A DNA stretch of 64,000 bases from Bacillota bacterium (GTDB lineage: Bacteria; Bacillota; Sulfobacillia; JAJZYS01; JAJZLH01): the NCBI GenBank assembly GCA_021827745.1, contig JAKAUI010000058.1, forward strand, positions 1 to 64,000, in the 5' to 3' direction. Position numbers and translations under genes: made by a program. The notes beneath the pieces were generated by a model. It made no database searches, was not told the origin of the DNA, and saw only the letters and a program-made list of their open reading frames with translations. Positions 1-9,146 of the stretch are shown piece after piece; within the stretch, counting starts at the first letter, position 1, and every line of letters starts with the position of its first letter.

Positions 1-1
1 C

Positions 2-988
2 ACGCCGACCATGTTCCCGGCCGCCCAGCTGGTCGCGGTGCTCAGGGCGCTACGGCAGGCGGGCCTTAGGCCCGATGCCGAGGTGACGGTCGAGGCCAAC
101 CCCCAGGACCTTGAGCTCTCGGAGCTGACCTGCCTCGCCCAGGCCGGAGTCGATCGGCTGTCGATCGGCGCCCAGACCTTCTCAGATCCGCTGCTGAAGG
201 CGATCGGCCGGCTCCATCAGGCCTCCGACATCGAACGGGCGGTCGCACTGGCCCGAACAGCCGGCATCCCACGGATCAACCTCGACCTGATGTACGGCCT
301 GCCCGGACAGTCTCTGGCCGATCTCATAGAGGCGCTCGATCGGACCATCGCCCTTGGTGTCGGCCATGTCTCGGCCTACGCCTTGGAGCTTGAGCCGGCG
401 ACCGTCTTCGGCCGACGAGCGGCCCGCGGCGAGCTCGTGCTGCCCGAAGACGAGGCGGTGGTCGAGATGGGCGATCTGGTCGAGCGCACGCTCGTCGCGG
501 CCGGATTCCACCGCTACGAGGTGTCGAACTACGCCAAGGCCGGCCAGGAGAGTCGACATAATCTGGCGGTCTGGCGGCGCGGCCGCTACCGGGGTTTTGG
601 AGCGGGCGCCCACTCCTTTCTTGGCGAGCGCCGCTTCTGGAACGTGGCCTCCCCTCTGCTGTACAGCCGCCGGCTCACGGCGGGCGAGGGTGTGGTGGCC
701 GGCGAGGAGGACGTGTCGGAGGTGGCGATGGGCGAGTGGGTGTACCTTAGCCTGCGCATGCTGGCGATCGACACCGAGCGCTTTTCGGCCGACTTCGGAC
801 AGCCCTGGCGAGAGGCATTCCCAGAGGCGACCCGGTGGGCGGTGGAAGAGGGCTGGCTCTTTTGGCAGGGTCCATTGCTGGTGGTGGCGAGAGAGCGGCG
901 CTGGCTGATCAACCAGATCGCAGAGCGCTTTCTGGAGGAGGGTGTCAAGACCCAGCGAAGGTTGACCCGATGCGCCGATGCGGGATAA
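2..988 (+). CDS. hemW: Coproporphyrinogen III oxidase-like radical SAM protein HemW, 5' truncated by window edge
   Basis: ORF 11..988; VTVEANPQDL...RLSIGAQTF...NLDLMYGLPGQS...RYEVSNYAKAGQESRHN are HemW motifs; the N-terminal CxxxCxxC region would lie before the window; sits directly upstream of hrcA. Confidence 0.9.
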   Translation, partial: TPTMFPAAQLVAVLRALRQAGLRPDAEVTVEANPQDLELSELTCLAQAGVDRLSIGAQTFSDPLLKAIGRLHQASDIERAVALARTAGIPRINLDLMYGLPGQSLADLIEALDRTIALGVGHVSAYALELEPATVFGRRAARGELVLPEDEAVVEMGDLVERTLVAAGFHRYEVSNYAKAGQESRHNLAVWRRGRYRGFGAGAHSFLGERRFWNVASPLLYSRRLTAGEGVVAGEEDVSEVAMGEWVYLSLRMLAIDTERFSADFGQPWREAFPEATRWAVEEGWLFWQGPLLVVARERRWLINQIAERFLEEGVKTQRRLTRCADAG

Positions 989-996
989 TGAGCCTA

Positions 997-1023
997 CTGG
1001 CACTCGGTGCCGGGGAGTGCTAA
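997..1023. promoter_or_regulatory. CIRCE element (HrcA operator)
   Basis: CTGGCACTC-N9-GAGTGCTAA versus the consensus TTAGCACTC-N9-GAGTGCTAA, immediately upstream of hrcA. Confidence 0.9.
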
Positions 1024-1036
1024 AGGGGGTGCGACC

Positions 1037-2062
1037 GTGGCCGACCTAGGTGGACGCAAGCGTCAGATCCTGCAGGCCGTGGTGGAGGACTATGTGCGCT
1101 CCGGCGACCCGGTGGGGTCGCGTACCATCGCCAGAAAGTACCTGATCACCTCCAGCCCGGCCACCATCCGAAACGAGCTGGCCGACCTGGAGGAGCTGGG
1201 ATACCTGGACCAGCCGCACGCCTCGGCCGGGCGCGTGCCGTCAGACCAGGGATACCGCTTCTATGTGGACCGCCTGATGCAGCCGCCCAAGCTGTCCCGC
1301 CAGGACATGCTGCGCATCCGAAACGCCTACCGCCAGGGTGCGCAGAGCCTGGAGTGGCTGATCCACGAGACGGTCAAGCTTCTGGGCGAGGTGTCGGAGT
1401 ACACGGTGGTGGCGCTCTTGCCGCAGCCTGGGCCGCAGCGGCTGCAGGGGCTCGACATCGTGCCCTGCGCCGCGGGGCAGGCGGTCTTGGTCCTGGTCAC
1501 AGACCAGGGGCTGGTCTTTCACCGCATGATCGACCTGCCGCCGGAACAGGAGCCAGAGTCGCTGAAAGAGACGCTCGGGCTGCTTCGGGAGGCCTTGCTC
1601 GGCCGGTCGATCGAGGAGGTGCAAGACAGCGCCCTGCGCCAGCTCAGCCATCGGCTGAAGGATCGGGCCCAAGTGGCGGAGCAGGTGTTCGACCTGCTCT
1701 TGGCCAGCCTGGCCAGCCCGGATGAGGGCGAGCAGGTGGTGGTGCAGGGGGCGAGCCGCATCGCCCAGCAGCGCGAGTACCGGGATCTCGCCCGGCTGAC
1801 CGAAATACTGGGCTTCTTGGAGCAGCGGCGGGCAGTGCGCGACCTGCTCCTGGAGCTTGACGAGGGGATCGGCGCCGTGATCGGAAAAGAGCATCGCATG
1901 GCCCAGGCCTTTGGCACCGGCGTCGTGATGGCGAATCTGCCCGGACCGAGCGGCAGTCGGCTGCGCTTCGGCGTGGTCGGCCCCAAACGGCTGGACTACG
2001 GCCGTACCACAGCCGTGCTCGGCGCCATCGCCGAACAGCTGGGGGAACTGCTCCATGGCTGA
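1037..2062 (+). CDS. hrcA: Heat-inducible transcription repressor HrcA
   Basis: GTG start after the CIRCE; RKRQILQAVVEDYVRSGDPVGSRTIARKY...SSPATIRNELADLEELGYLDQPHASAGRVPSDQGYRFYVD is diagnostic of HrcA. Confidence 0.95.
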   Translation: MADLGGRKRQILQAVVEDYVRSGDPVGSRTIARKYLITSSPATIRNELADLEELGYLDQPHASAGRVPSDQGYRFYVDRLMQPPKLSRQDMLRIRNAYRQGAQSLEWLIHETVKLLGEVSEYTVVALLPQPGPQRLQGLDIVPCAAGQAVLVLVTDQGLVFHRMIDLPPEQEPESLKETLGLLREALLGRSIEEVQDSALRQLSHRLKDRAQVAEQVFDLLLASLASPDEGEQVVVQGASRIAQQREYRDLARLTEILGFLEQRRAVRDLLLELDEGIGAVIGKEHRMAQAFGTGVVMANLPGPSGSRLRFGVVGPKRLDYGRTTAVLGAIAEQLGELLHG

Positions 2063-2561
2063 GCGCGACGAAAACGAGGAGGTCTCCCCGGAGGAGGCCC
2101 TGGACCTCGCAGCCCAGGTGGCTGGGCTGGAGGAGCAGCTGGCAAGCCGCCAGGAGACGATCTTGCGCCTGATGGCGGACATCGAGAACATCCGCCGCCG
2201 CCAGGTCGAGCGCGAGGCGATGATGCGCCAGGATGCCGTTGCCGACTGTGTGGCCAAACTGCTGGTGGTTCGGGACAATCTGGCCCGGGCCGTGGCCGCA
2301 GAAGGGGCGAAGGGGCTGCGCCAGGGCGTTGAGATGACGCTGAAAAGCTTCGATGCGGCCCTGGTGGAACTGAACGTGCGCCGGCTGGAGACGGTGGGAC
2401 AGCACTTTGACCCCCGCCTGCACGAGGCGCTCGGCCACGACGAAGCAAGCGAGCAAGAAGACGGCACGGTGCTCGAAGAGTATCTGCCCGGCTATCAGAT
2501 CGCCAACCAGATGATCCGCCCGGCGCTGGTCAAGGTGGCTCGGCGGAGCGACCCGGCGTGA
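2055..2561 (+). CDS. grpE: Nucleotide exchange factor GrpE
   Basis: ADIENIRRRQ...AVADCVAKLLVVRDNLARA...VGQHFDPRLHEALGHDEA; overlaps the hrcA end. Confidence 0.9.
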   Translation: MAERDENEEVSPEEALDLAAQVAGLEEQLASRQETILRLMADIENIRRRQVEREAMMRQDAVADCVAKLLVVRDNLARAVAAEGAKGLRQGVEMTLKSFDAALVELNVRRLETVGQHFDPRLHEALGHDEASEQEDGTVLEEYLPGYQIANQMIRPALVKVARRSDPA

Positions 2562-2574
2562 CCAAGGGCGCGGC

Positions 2575-3687
2575 ATGAAGGACTACTACCAGCTCTTGGG
2601 CGTGGCGCGCACCGCCTCCGAAGACGAGATCAAGAAGGCCTTTCGCCGCCTCGCCAGGGAGAACCATCCGGACCGCAACCCGGGCAACAAGGCGGCCGAG
2701 GACCGGTTCAAGGAGATCAACGAGGCCTACTCGGTGCTGAGCGACCCCACGAAGCGCCAGCAGTACGACACCTTCGGCAGCGCAGACGGGCCGCAGGCCG
2801 GCGCCGGCGGATTCGGCGGCCAAGGCTTCCAAGACGCCAACTTCGGCAACCTGGGCGACATCTTCGACGCCTTCTTCGGCGGCGGGCGCGGCCAGGCCGC
2901 AGGACCCCAGCGCGGCCAGGATGTGCAGGCCCAGGTCGTGCTCACGCTGGAGGAGTGCTTCTCCGGCGTGGAGCGCCCGTTGCGGCTCGCCCGAGACGAG
3001 GCCTGCCCGCGCTGCTCTGGCAGCGGTGCCGAGCCGGGCACCAAGCCCAGTCGCTGTCCGCGCTGCCAGGGCCTGGGCCAGGTCTCAAGCCGCCGCCAGA
3101 CGCCCTTTGGCTCCTTTGTGTCCACCATGCCCTGCCCCACCTGCCACGGGCTGGGCCGGGTGGTGGAGCGGCCGTGCGTTCAGTGCCGAGGCAGCGGCCG
3201 CTCCCATGTCCAGCGTTCGATCACGGTCCGGATCCCAGCTGGCGTCGGAGACGGCGCCCGGGTGCGGATCAGCGGCGAAGGCGAGATGGGGACGCTCGGC
3301 GGCTCTCCGGGCGACCTCTACGTCCTGATCCGGGAAAAGCCCCATGCCCGCTTTGCGCGTGAGGGCGCCGATCTGCTGCTCGACCTGCACCTCAGCTATC
3401 CGGATCTGGCGCTTGGCACCGAACTCGAGGTCGACACCCTGGACGGCCCCTGTCGGGTGGCGGTGCCGGCCGGAACGGCGGTCGGGCAGCAGATCCGGAT
3501 CCGGGGCCGGGGCATGCCGCAGCTCCGGGGCCGCGGCCGCGGCGACCTGATCGCCAGGGTCGGGGTCGAAGTGCCGCGCCAGGTCTCGGCCAGAGAGCGC
3601 GCGCTGCTTACGGAGCTGGCCGAGCTCTCCGGACGGCACGGCCGGGGCAAGGATTCCTTCTTCAAGCGGGTGCGCGATGCGCTCTAG
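2575..3687 (+). CDS. dnaJ: Chaperone DnaJ
   Basis: J domain with HPD (NHPDRNPG), G/F region, four CxxCxGxG zinc motifs. Confidence 0.97.
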   Translation: MKDYYQLLGVARTASEDEIKKAFRRLARENHPDRNPGNKAAEDRFKEINEAYSVLSDPTKRQQYDTFGSADGPQAGAGGFGGQGFQDANFGNLGDIFDAFFGGGRGQAAGPQRGQDVQAQVVLTLEECFSGVERPLRLARDEACPRCSGSGAEPGTKPSRCPRCQGLGQVSSRRQTPFGSFVSTMPCPTCHGLGRVVERPCVQCRGSGRSHVQRSITVRIPAGVGDGARVRISGEGEMGTLGGSPGDLYVLIREKPHARFAREGADLLLDLHLSYPDLALGTELEVDTLDGPCRVAVPAGTAVGQQIRIRGRGMPQLRGRGRGDLIARVGVEVPRQVSARERALLTELAELSGRHGRGKDSFFKRVRDAL

Positions 3688-3699
3688 CCGAGAGCGGCG

Positions 3700-4755
3700 A
3701 TGACTCTGCCGAAGGGGCGGCTTAGGGTCGGGGTGCTCTTTGGCGGTCAGAGCGCCGAGCACACCGTGTCCCTGATGAGCGGGCAGGCGATCATGGACGC
3801 CCTCGCCCTCCGCCACCAGGTGGTGCCGATCGGCATCAGCCAAGACGGGCGGTTTCTGCCCGGCGCCGACGTGCGGGCGGCCTTGGCCGGCTCGGGTCAG
3901 ATGGCGACGTCCGAGACGGCGCTCGCCCCGACCGAGGCGGTGGCCGGGCTGGACGTGGTGGTGGTCGCCCTGCACGGCCCCAAAGGGGAAGACGGCACCG
4001 TCCAGGGGCTCTTGGAGCTGGCGGGCATTCCCTATGTCGGCTCCGGCGTGCTGGGATCGGCCGTGAGCATGGACAAGGCGATGATGAAGGGGGCCTTCTC
4101 AGCCGCCGGGCTGCCGGTCGGCCCCTGGCGCCTGATCCGGCAGGCCGACTGGGAAGAAGACCCGGAGCGGGCCCTAGCCAGCCTGCACGACTTTGCCCTG
4201 CCGGTCTTCGTCAAGCCGGCCAACATGGGATCGTCTGTGGGGATCAGCCGGGTGGACGGCTGGGCCAAGCTCGCACCGGCGCTCTCCCAGGCCTTCAGGC
4301 ACGATCGGCGGGCGGTGGTGGAGCAGGGCCTCAGCGCCCGCGAACTGGAGTGCGGCGTGATCGGAAACGACCGGCCGGCCGCCTCGGTGGTCGGCGAGGT
4401 GGTGTCGCACCACGCCTTTTACGATTACGAGGCGAAGTACCAGCCAGACGGCGCCGACCTTATGATCCCGGCCGACCTGCCAGCGGAGTTCGCAGAGCGG
4501 GCCCGCGATCTCGCCGTGCAGGCGTTTTTGGCGGTCGATGCCGCCGGGCTCGCCCGGGTCGACATGTTTCTTGCGGGAGAGACGCTCTACCTCAACGAAA
4601 TCAACACCCTGCCCGGCTTCACGCCCTACTCCATGTTCCCGCGGCTCTGGCAGGCGAGCGGGCTCGACTATCCGGCGCTGCTCGATCAGCTGATCGCCTA
4701 CGCCCTGGAGCGACACGGCAAGGCAGGTCCCGATCGGGGAAGGGGGAGGTCTTGA
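3700..4755 (+). CDS. ddl: D-alanine--D-alanine ligase
   Basis: VLFGGQSAEHTVSLMSG, HGPKGEDGTVQGLLELAGIPYVGSGVLGSAVSMDK, FVKPANMGSSVGISR, EINTLPGFTPYSMFP. Confidence 0.95.
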   Translation: MTLPKGRLRVGVLFGGQSAEHTVSLMSGQAIMDALALRHQVVPIGISQDGRFLPGADVRAALAGSGQMATSETALAPTEAVAGLDVVVVALHGPKGEDGTVQGLLELAGIPYVGSGVLGSAVSMDKAMMKGAFSAAGLPVGPWRLIRQADWEEDPERALASLHDFALPVFVKPANMGSSVGISRVDGWAKLAPALSQAFRHDRRAVVEQGLSARELECGVIGNDRPAASVVGEVVSHHAFYDYEAKYQPDGADLMIPADLPAEFAERARDLAVQAFLAVDAAGLARVDMFLAGETLYLNEINTLPGFTPYSMFPRLWQASGLDYPALLDQLIAYALERHGKAGPDRGRGRS

Positions 4756-5099
4756 TGGCAGACGGCTGCATCTTCTGCCGCATCGCCGGCGGCGAGATTC
4801 CGGCCCAGATCGTGTTCCAGGACGAAGAGCTGGTGGTGTTCCGTGACCTTGCCCCCAAGGCGCCGACCCACCTCCTGATCATTCCCAGGCGCCATGTGGC
4901 CAGCCTGGCCGAGACCGGCCCAGAAGACCGCGAGCTCCTTGGCAAGCTGCTGCAGCGGGCGGTGGAGACCGCCCGCCAGGAAGGCCTGGAAAAGGGCTTT
5001 CGGACCGTGATCAACACCGGGCCAGACGGCGGGCAGACGGTCGGACACCTGCACTTGCACGTGGTCGGCGGCCGCCAGATGACCTGGCCGCCAGGGTAG
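4755..5099 (+). CDS. HIT family (histidine triad) protein
   Basis: CIFCRIAGGEIPAQIVFQDEELVVFRD...GQTVGHLHLHVVGGRQM; ATG overlaps the ddl stop codon. Confidence 0.92.
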   Translation: MADGCIFCRIAGGEIPAQIVFQDEELVVFRDLAPKAPTHLLIIPRRHVASLAETGPEDRELLGKLLQRAVETARQEGLEKGFRTVINTGPDGGQTVGHLHLHVVGGRQMTWPPG

Positions 5100-5278
5100 A
5101 CAACGGCCAAAGCCGGATCAGGAGATCTGGCGAGATGAGTCGAGGCGGGATCAAACCCGAAACTGGGGGCGTTAAGCGCCGGCGCCTTGGCGCGGCCCGA
5201 TCCGATCGGCCGGCTGAGTGGCCGCCGAAATCCGCCCCCAGAGCGGAGTTGGGGTCTTGCGGGCGGTCTCGCCTGCGA

Positions 5279-5308
5279 TTGACACCCGCCCCTGGCGGCG
5301 GGTATCAT
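5279..5308 (+). promoter_or_regulatory. Sigma-70-type promoter for rpsU-yqeY
   Basis: TTGACA-N18-TATCAT followed by GGAAGGAGG and rpsU. Confidence 0.6.
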
Positions 5309-5343
5309 CGTCCCACGTATGCAAGCGGAAGGAGGGTCAGACC

Positions 5344-5520
5344 GTGTCCGAAATCAAGGTCGGCAAGAACGAGACCCTGGAAAGCGCCCTCCGCCGCTTC
5401 AAGAGACAGATCCAGCGATCCGGGGTGCTCGCCGAGGCGCGAAAGCGCGAGCACTACGAGAAGCCGAGCGTCAAGAGGAAGAAGAAATCACTGGCGGCGC
5501 GCCGCAGGAAGAAGGACTGA
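5344..5520 (+). CDS. rpsU: 30S ribosomal protein S21
   Basis: GTG start; [47 protein letters not shown]. Confidence 0.96.
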   Translation: MSEIKVGKNETLESALRRFKRQIQRSGVLAEARKREHYEKPSVKRKKKSLAARRRKKD

Positions 5521-5521
5521 G

Positions 5522-5974
5522 GTGGCGCTTGCCGATCGGATCGAAACCGATCTGAGGATGGCGATCAAGCAGAGAGAGGCGGGCAGGGCCCGCCTCTTGG
5601 TTCTCCGTCAGATCAAGTCCGCCGCCAAGTACGAGGAGGTGCGCCTGGGCAGGCCGCTTGCCGAGGACGAGTGGCTGGCGGTGCTGGGACGCGAAGTTCG
5701 CCAGCGCGAAGAGGTGCGGCCAGACCTGGTGCGCTCAGGGCGCGAAGACGTCGTCGCCAAGCTGGACGAGGAACTGAGACTGGTGCGCGAATACCTGCCG
5801 GCCCAGCTCAGCCAAGAGCAGCTTCAGGCTGAGGTGGCGCGGGCGGCGGCTGAGATGGGCGCCAGCTCGAAGGCGGACCTCGGCCGGATGATGGGGGTCT
5901 TGGTGCCGAGGCTGCGCGGCCAGGTCGACGGCAGCGTGCTGCGTCAGGCTGTGGAGCGGCAGCTGGGGAACTGA
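5522..5974 (+). CDS. yqeY: GatB/YqeY domain protein
   Basis: LADRIETDLRMAIKQREAGRARLLVLRQIKSAAKYEEV...YLPAQLS...DLGRMMGVLVPRLRGQVDGS; directly after rpsU. Confidence 0.9.
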   Translation: MALADRIETDLRMAIKQREAGRARLLVLRQIKSAAKYEEVRLGRPLAEDEWLAVLGREVRQREEVRPDLVRSGREDVVAKLDEELRLVREYLPAQLSQEQLQAEVARAAAEMGASSKADLGRMMGVLVPRLRGQVDGSVLRQAVERQLGN

Positions 5975-5982
5975 GCGCCCTT

Positions 5983-6834
5983 CTAGGTGTGGGCGAGTGG
6001 AGCCGCCCGGCGTGATCCGAGCGCCAAGAAGAGGGCAGCCCCGCCCAGAGCAAAGAGGCCGCCCACGATCACCAGCCAGGTCGGCTGCTGGCCAAACACC
6101 GGGATGGCGATCAAGGTGGCGCCGACGACCTCTAAGAGACCGACCACTGCCACCGTCGAGGCGTTCAGCCAGCGCAGCAGATAGTTGGAGAGCGTGTGGC
6201 CGAGGGTCGTCGGGAAGGCGGCCAGGGCCAGAATCAGAAGCCAGTTGCGGAGTCCGAGATTGAATAGAGGCTCTCTTGCCACGAGCGCCATCGCCAGAAG
6301 CGCCAAAGAGGCGAGCCCGTACACCACCGTGGTGTAGGGCAGCACCTCCATCTCCTGACGCAGGTGGCGGCCGATCAGGTAGTAGGCGGCGCCGGCCAGG
6401 GCGGCGATCAGGGCCAGGGCGTCGCCCAGCAGCTGCTGGCTTCCGCCGTGGGCGCTGAGCGCGATCAAGACGACGCCGACGATGGCCAAACCGGCTCCGA
6501 TCAGGCCCCAGGCGCTGTGCGGGATGCCCTGAAGACGCTCGACCACCAAGATCGGCAGCGGATACATCTCCACCAGGATCATCGCCTGGGCGATGGTGGT
6601 CAGACGCAGAGATGGGATCCAGGCTGCGAAGTGGATGGCGAGACAGATCCCCGACAGGGACGCCAGCATCCACTGTCGCCGCCCCTTGGGCCATATGAGA
6701 TTTCGCCTGCGCATGACCAGCACGCCCGGAACGATAGGCACGACGAGTCGCCAGAGGGCGATCACGAATGCGCCGGCGGTGGCGAGACGAATCAGGATGG
6801 CCGAGGTCGAGAACGCGGCCACCGTCACCGCCAA
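5983..6834 (-). CDS. EamA/DMT-family transporter (10-TM drug/metabolite type); start codon uncertain
   Basis: Hydrophobic 283-aa protein with duplicated EamA halves (GICLAIHFAAWIPSLRLTTIAQAMILVEMYPLPILV...). Confidence 0.8.
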   Translation of the reverse strand: MAVTVAAFSTSAILIRLATAGAFVIALWRLVVPIVPGVLVMRRRNLIWPKGRRQWMLASLSGICLAIHFAAWIPSLRLTTIAQAMILVEMYPLPILVVERLQGIPHSAWGLIGAGLAIVGVVLIALSAHGGSQQLLGDALALIAALAGAAYYLIGRHLRQEMEVLPYTTVVYGLASLALLAMALVAREPLFNLGLRNWLLILALAAFPTTLGHTLSNYLLRWLNASTVAVVGLLEVVGATLIAIPVFGQQPTWLVIVGGLFALGGAALFLALGSRRAAPLAHT

Positions 6835-7082
6835 GAGCAGACCTGGCGGGAGAAGGGGCGTGCCACGGACAGTCGGCGAAGGTTCGGCCAGGGCGGATGG
6901 CTCCTTTTCGGGGACGGTCAGGTCAATGCCATCTGCGCCTGGTTCGCTGGCCGACAGTGAAAGCCTGCGCCATCAGGCGGCGTGCCAACTGCGCCCCAGG
7001 ACAGCCACGCGAGGCGTACGGTCACGGCTTCCTCACGGCGGTTTCCTCGTTGGATTGGGCAGCTAGATCCACCGGACGGCTC

Positions 7083-8978
7083 CTAGGGCAGGGCAGTGGT
7101 CGTGGTGGACGGGCTGATCTGACCGAAGAATTCGAGAGGGTTGGTGCCAGAGTTGGTGGCCCCCCAGAAGCTCAGGTTGCCTGTCGGACCCAAGACGAGA
7201 GAGTGAAGGTCGTACCCTGCAGGCAGTCCCTTGGTGAACAGGGTGACGGTCCCCGACGGACTGATCTCGCCGATAAAGGTTGACTCCGCACTACTATCCG
7301 GGTTTCCCAGGAACCAGATGTCTCCACCTGGACCTAATGTAAGGTGACGCACAAAGCAAGACGCCGAAGTCGAACCAGAGGTAGCCGGACACAAGCCCTT
7401 CGTGAATACGCTGATTACGCCAGACCCGCTGATCTTGCCGATGAAGCTGGAGCTGTTGGAGCCAGAGCGTTGGCCGACGAACCACATGGAGCCGCTCGGG
7501 CCGGCGACGAAATCACTAAAGAACGACGTAGACGCAGGCAGGCCCTTCGTGAAGCGGGTGACGGTTCCAGACGGGCTGATCCTGTCGATGAAGCTCCCGT
7601 GGTTGGGGCCTGATCCGGTGAGCCAAATGTCGCCACCAGGCGCCACTGTCAGGTTGCCTACTGCGCATCCAATCGTCTGAGGCGAGCAAGGAGTGGACGG
7701 ATACAGGTCATTGGTGAACCGGGTGACGGTCCCGGACGGAGTGATCAGGCCGAAACCGGTCGGAGCGGGGGTGACACCGCTGTCGATATAGAACAACATG
7801 TCGCCGCCGGGCCCCGGTCGCAGGCACGTCCTGTACCCCCACCCGAAACATGCCTGTTGTACGTCCCTGGTGAACAGGCTGATCGTGCCAGATGGACTGA
7901 TCTTGCCAATGAAGCTGGTGTTGTTGGACACGTATCCGCGGAACCAGATGTCGCCGTCCGGGCCCAATGTCAGGTCGTTCACAGAGCATGACGCCGAAGT
8001 CGCGCAATACGCGGACGGATACAGGCCCTTCGTGAACACGCTGATCGTGCCCGAGGGAGTGATGTTGCCGACGAAGCTGGTGTTATCGGAGCCGTAGCCG
8101 ACGAACCAGATGTCTCCGCCCGGACCTAGCGTCAGGTCGCTCACAGAGCCCGTCGACGCAGGCAGGCCCTTCGTGAACAGGATGACCGTTCCCAATGGAG
8201 TGATCTTTCCGATCACTCCCTGACAGCCGAACCACACGCCGCCCGGACCAGGGGTCAGAGGGTAGAGACAGCTGACGCCCCCGCCCAGAGTGGATGGGGA
8301 GGGCCCCTTGGTGAACAGGGAGTAGGTCCCGGCCGGGGTGATCCGGCCGACACCTAGAGGCGCGTTGCTGCCTCCCGTGAGGCCGAATGGCGGGGCGACC
8401 ACAAACCACAGGTTGCCGGATGAGTCAGGAGTATAGAAGAAGTCATGGGGAGAGGTCACATGGAAAATCTGGTCATCAGCAGGCAGGCAGGTGAGGCGGA
8501 GAGATGCTGTGCTGGCGCCCTGTCCGGTGGACGATAGGCTGGAGCGTGTATTGCACCAGGATGGGAGGGTGACCGAAGCGTCGACGTTGCTGGCAGCACC
8601 GCTGCCGCCACTGACCGACACCACAACCGGCGCCGAGGTGGCCACCAGTTGCCCCTTGCCGATCAACTCGACCTTGAACAGATAGGAGCCTGGATCGAGG
8701 CTGAGGCTGATCGAGTTGGCGGATACTGCAGCCCGCCACTTGCCGTTCTCGTACAGCCGGATCTGGTCGTTGCCGCTGGCGGTGAAGTGAGAGACGGCCC
8801 AGCGGACCGTGACCTCAGTGGACGTTTGGGAGGACGGGATCGTCAGGATGGACCCGCTGGCAGGGGAGACGATGCGAACCGAAGGCTGCACCGCAGGTGT
8901 CGCAGGCGCGCCACAGCCGGCGGCCACCAGCAGCAGGCAGGGCAGCAACAGGATGCGGGCCAGGGATCTGTTGTGCAT
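7083..8978 (-). CDS. Paralog 1: lipoprotein with Ig-like segment and Vgb-like beta-propeller repeats
   Basis: ATG at 8978 after RBS GGAGGA (MHNRSLARILLLPCLLLVAAGCG lipobox); repeated GPGGDIWF...IGKISPSGTI.LFTKG units. Confidence 0.88.
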   Translation of the reverse strand: MHNRSLARILLLPCLLLVAAGCGAPATPAVQPSVRIVSPASGSILTIPSSQTSTEVTVRWAVSHFTASGNDQIRLYENGKWRAAVSANSISLSLDPGSYLFKVELIGKGQLVATSAPVVVSVSGGSGAASNVDASVTLPSWCNTRSSLSSTGQGASTASLRLTCLPADDQIFHVTSPHDFFYTPDSSGNLWFVVAPPFGLTGGSNAPLGVGRITPAGTYSLFTKGPSPSTLGGGVSCLYPLTPGPGGVWFGCQGVIGKITPLGTVILFTKGLPASTGSVSDLTLGPGGDIWFVGYGSDNTSFVGNITPSGTISVFTKGLYPSAYCATSASCSVNDLTLGPDGDIWFRGYVSNNTSFIGKISPSGTISLFTRDVQQACFGWGYRTCLRPGPGGDMLFYIDSGVTPAPTGFGLITPSGTVTRFTNDLYPSTPCSPQTIGCAVGNLTVAPGGDIWLTGSGPNHGSFIDRISPSGTVTRFTKGLPASTSFFSDFVAGPSGSMWFVGQRSGSNSSSFIGKISGSGVISVFTKGLCPATSGSTSASCFVRHLTLGPGGDIWFLGNPDSSAESTFIGEISPSGTVTLFTKGLPAGYDLHSLVLGPTGNLSFWGATNSGTNPLEFFGQISPSTTTTALP

Positions 8979-9023
8979 CCGGAGTTCCTCCCCAGGCAAA
9001 AGCGAAAGCTGACACCATACTGA

Positions 9024-9051
9024 AGAGCCCTCTGCTTCAGCAAAGGGTTCC
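9024..9051 (-). promoter_or_regulatory. Shared upstream motif copy 1 (GGAACC-N18-CTCT)
   Basis: Minus strand GGAACC CTTTGCTGAAGCAGAGGG CTCT, about 70 nt before ATG 8978. Confidence 0.7.
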
Positions 9052-9146
9052 TGAAAGCGCTGGGTTGTCCTCTGCCTGTCCGGGGCCAGCAGGGCGCTGC
9101 TCGGTACTTGCTCCATGCGGCTCCCAGAGACATCTGGCAGGCTTTT

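Noticed and set aside
1007-1036. ORF-track start of hrcA at 1007
   Set aside because: It would place the coding region across the CIRCE operator; GTG 1037 fits the HrcA N-terminus
1241-2467. Long minus-strand ORF (408 aa) opposite hrcA/grpE, and similar long antisense ORFs (e.g. 40826-42184, 45129-46520, 46147-47781, 38272-39105)
   Set aside because: High-GC shadow ORFs antisense to well-identified genes; low-complexity H/R/G/A-rich translations with no recognisable domains
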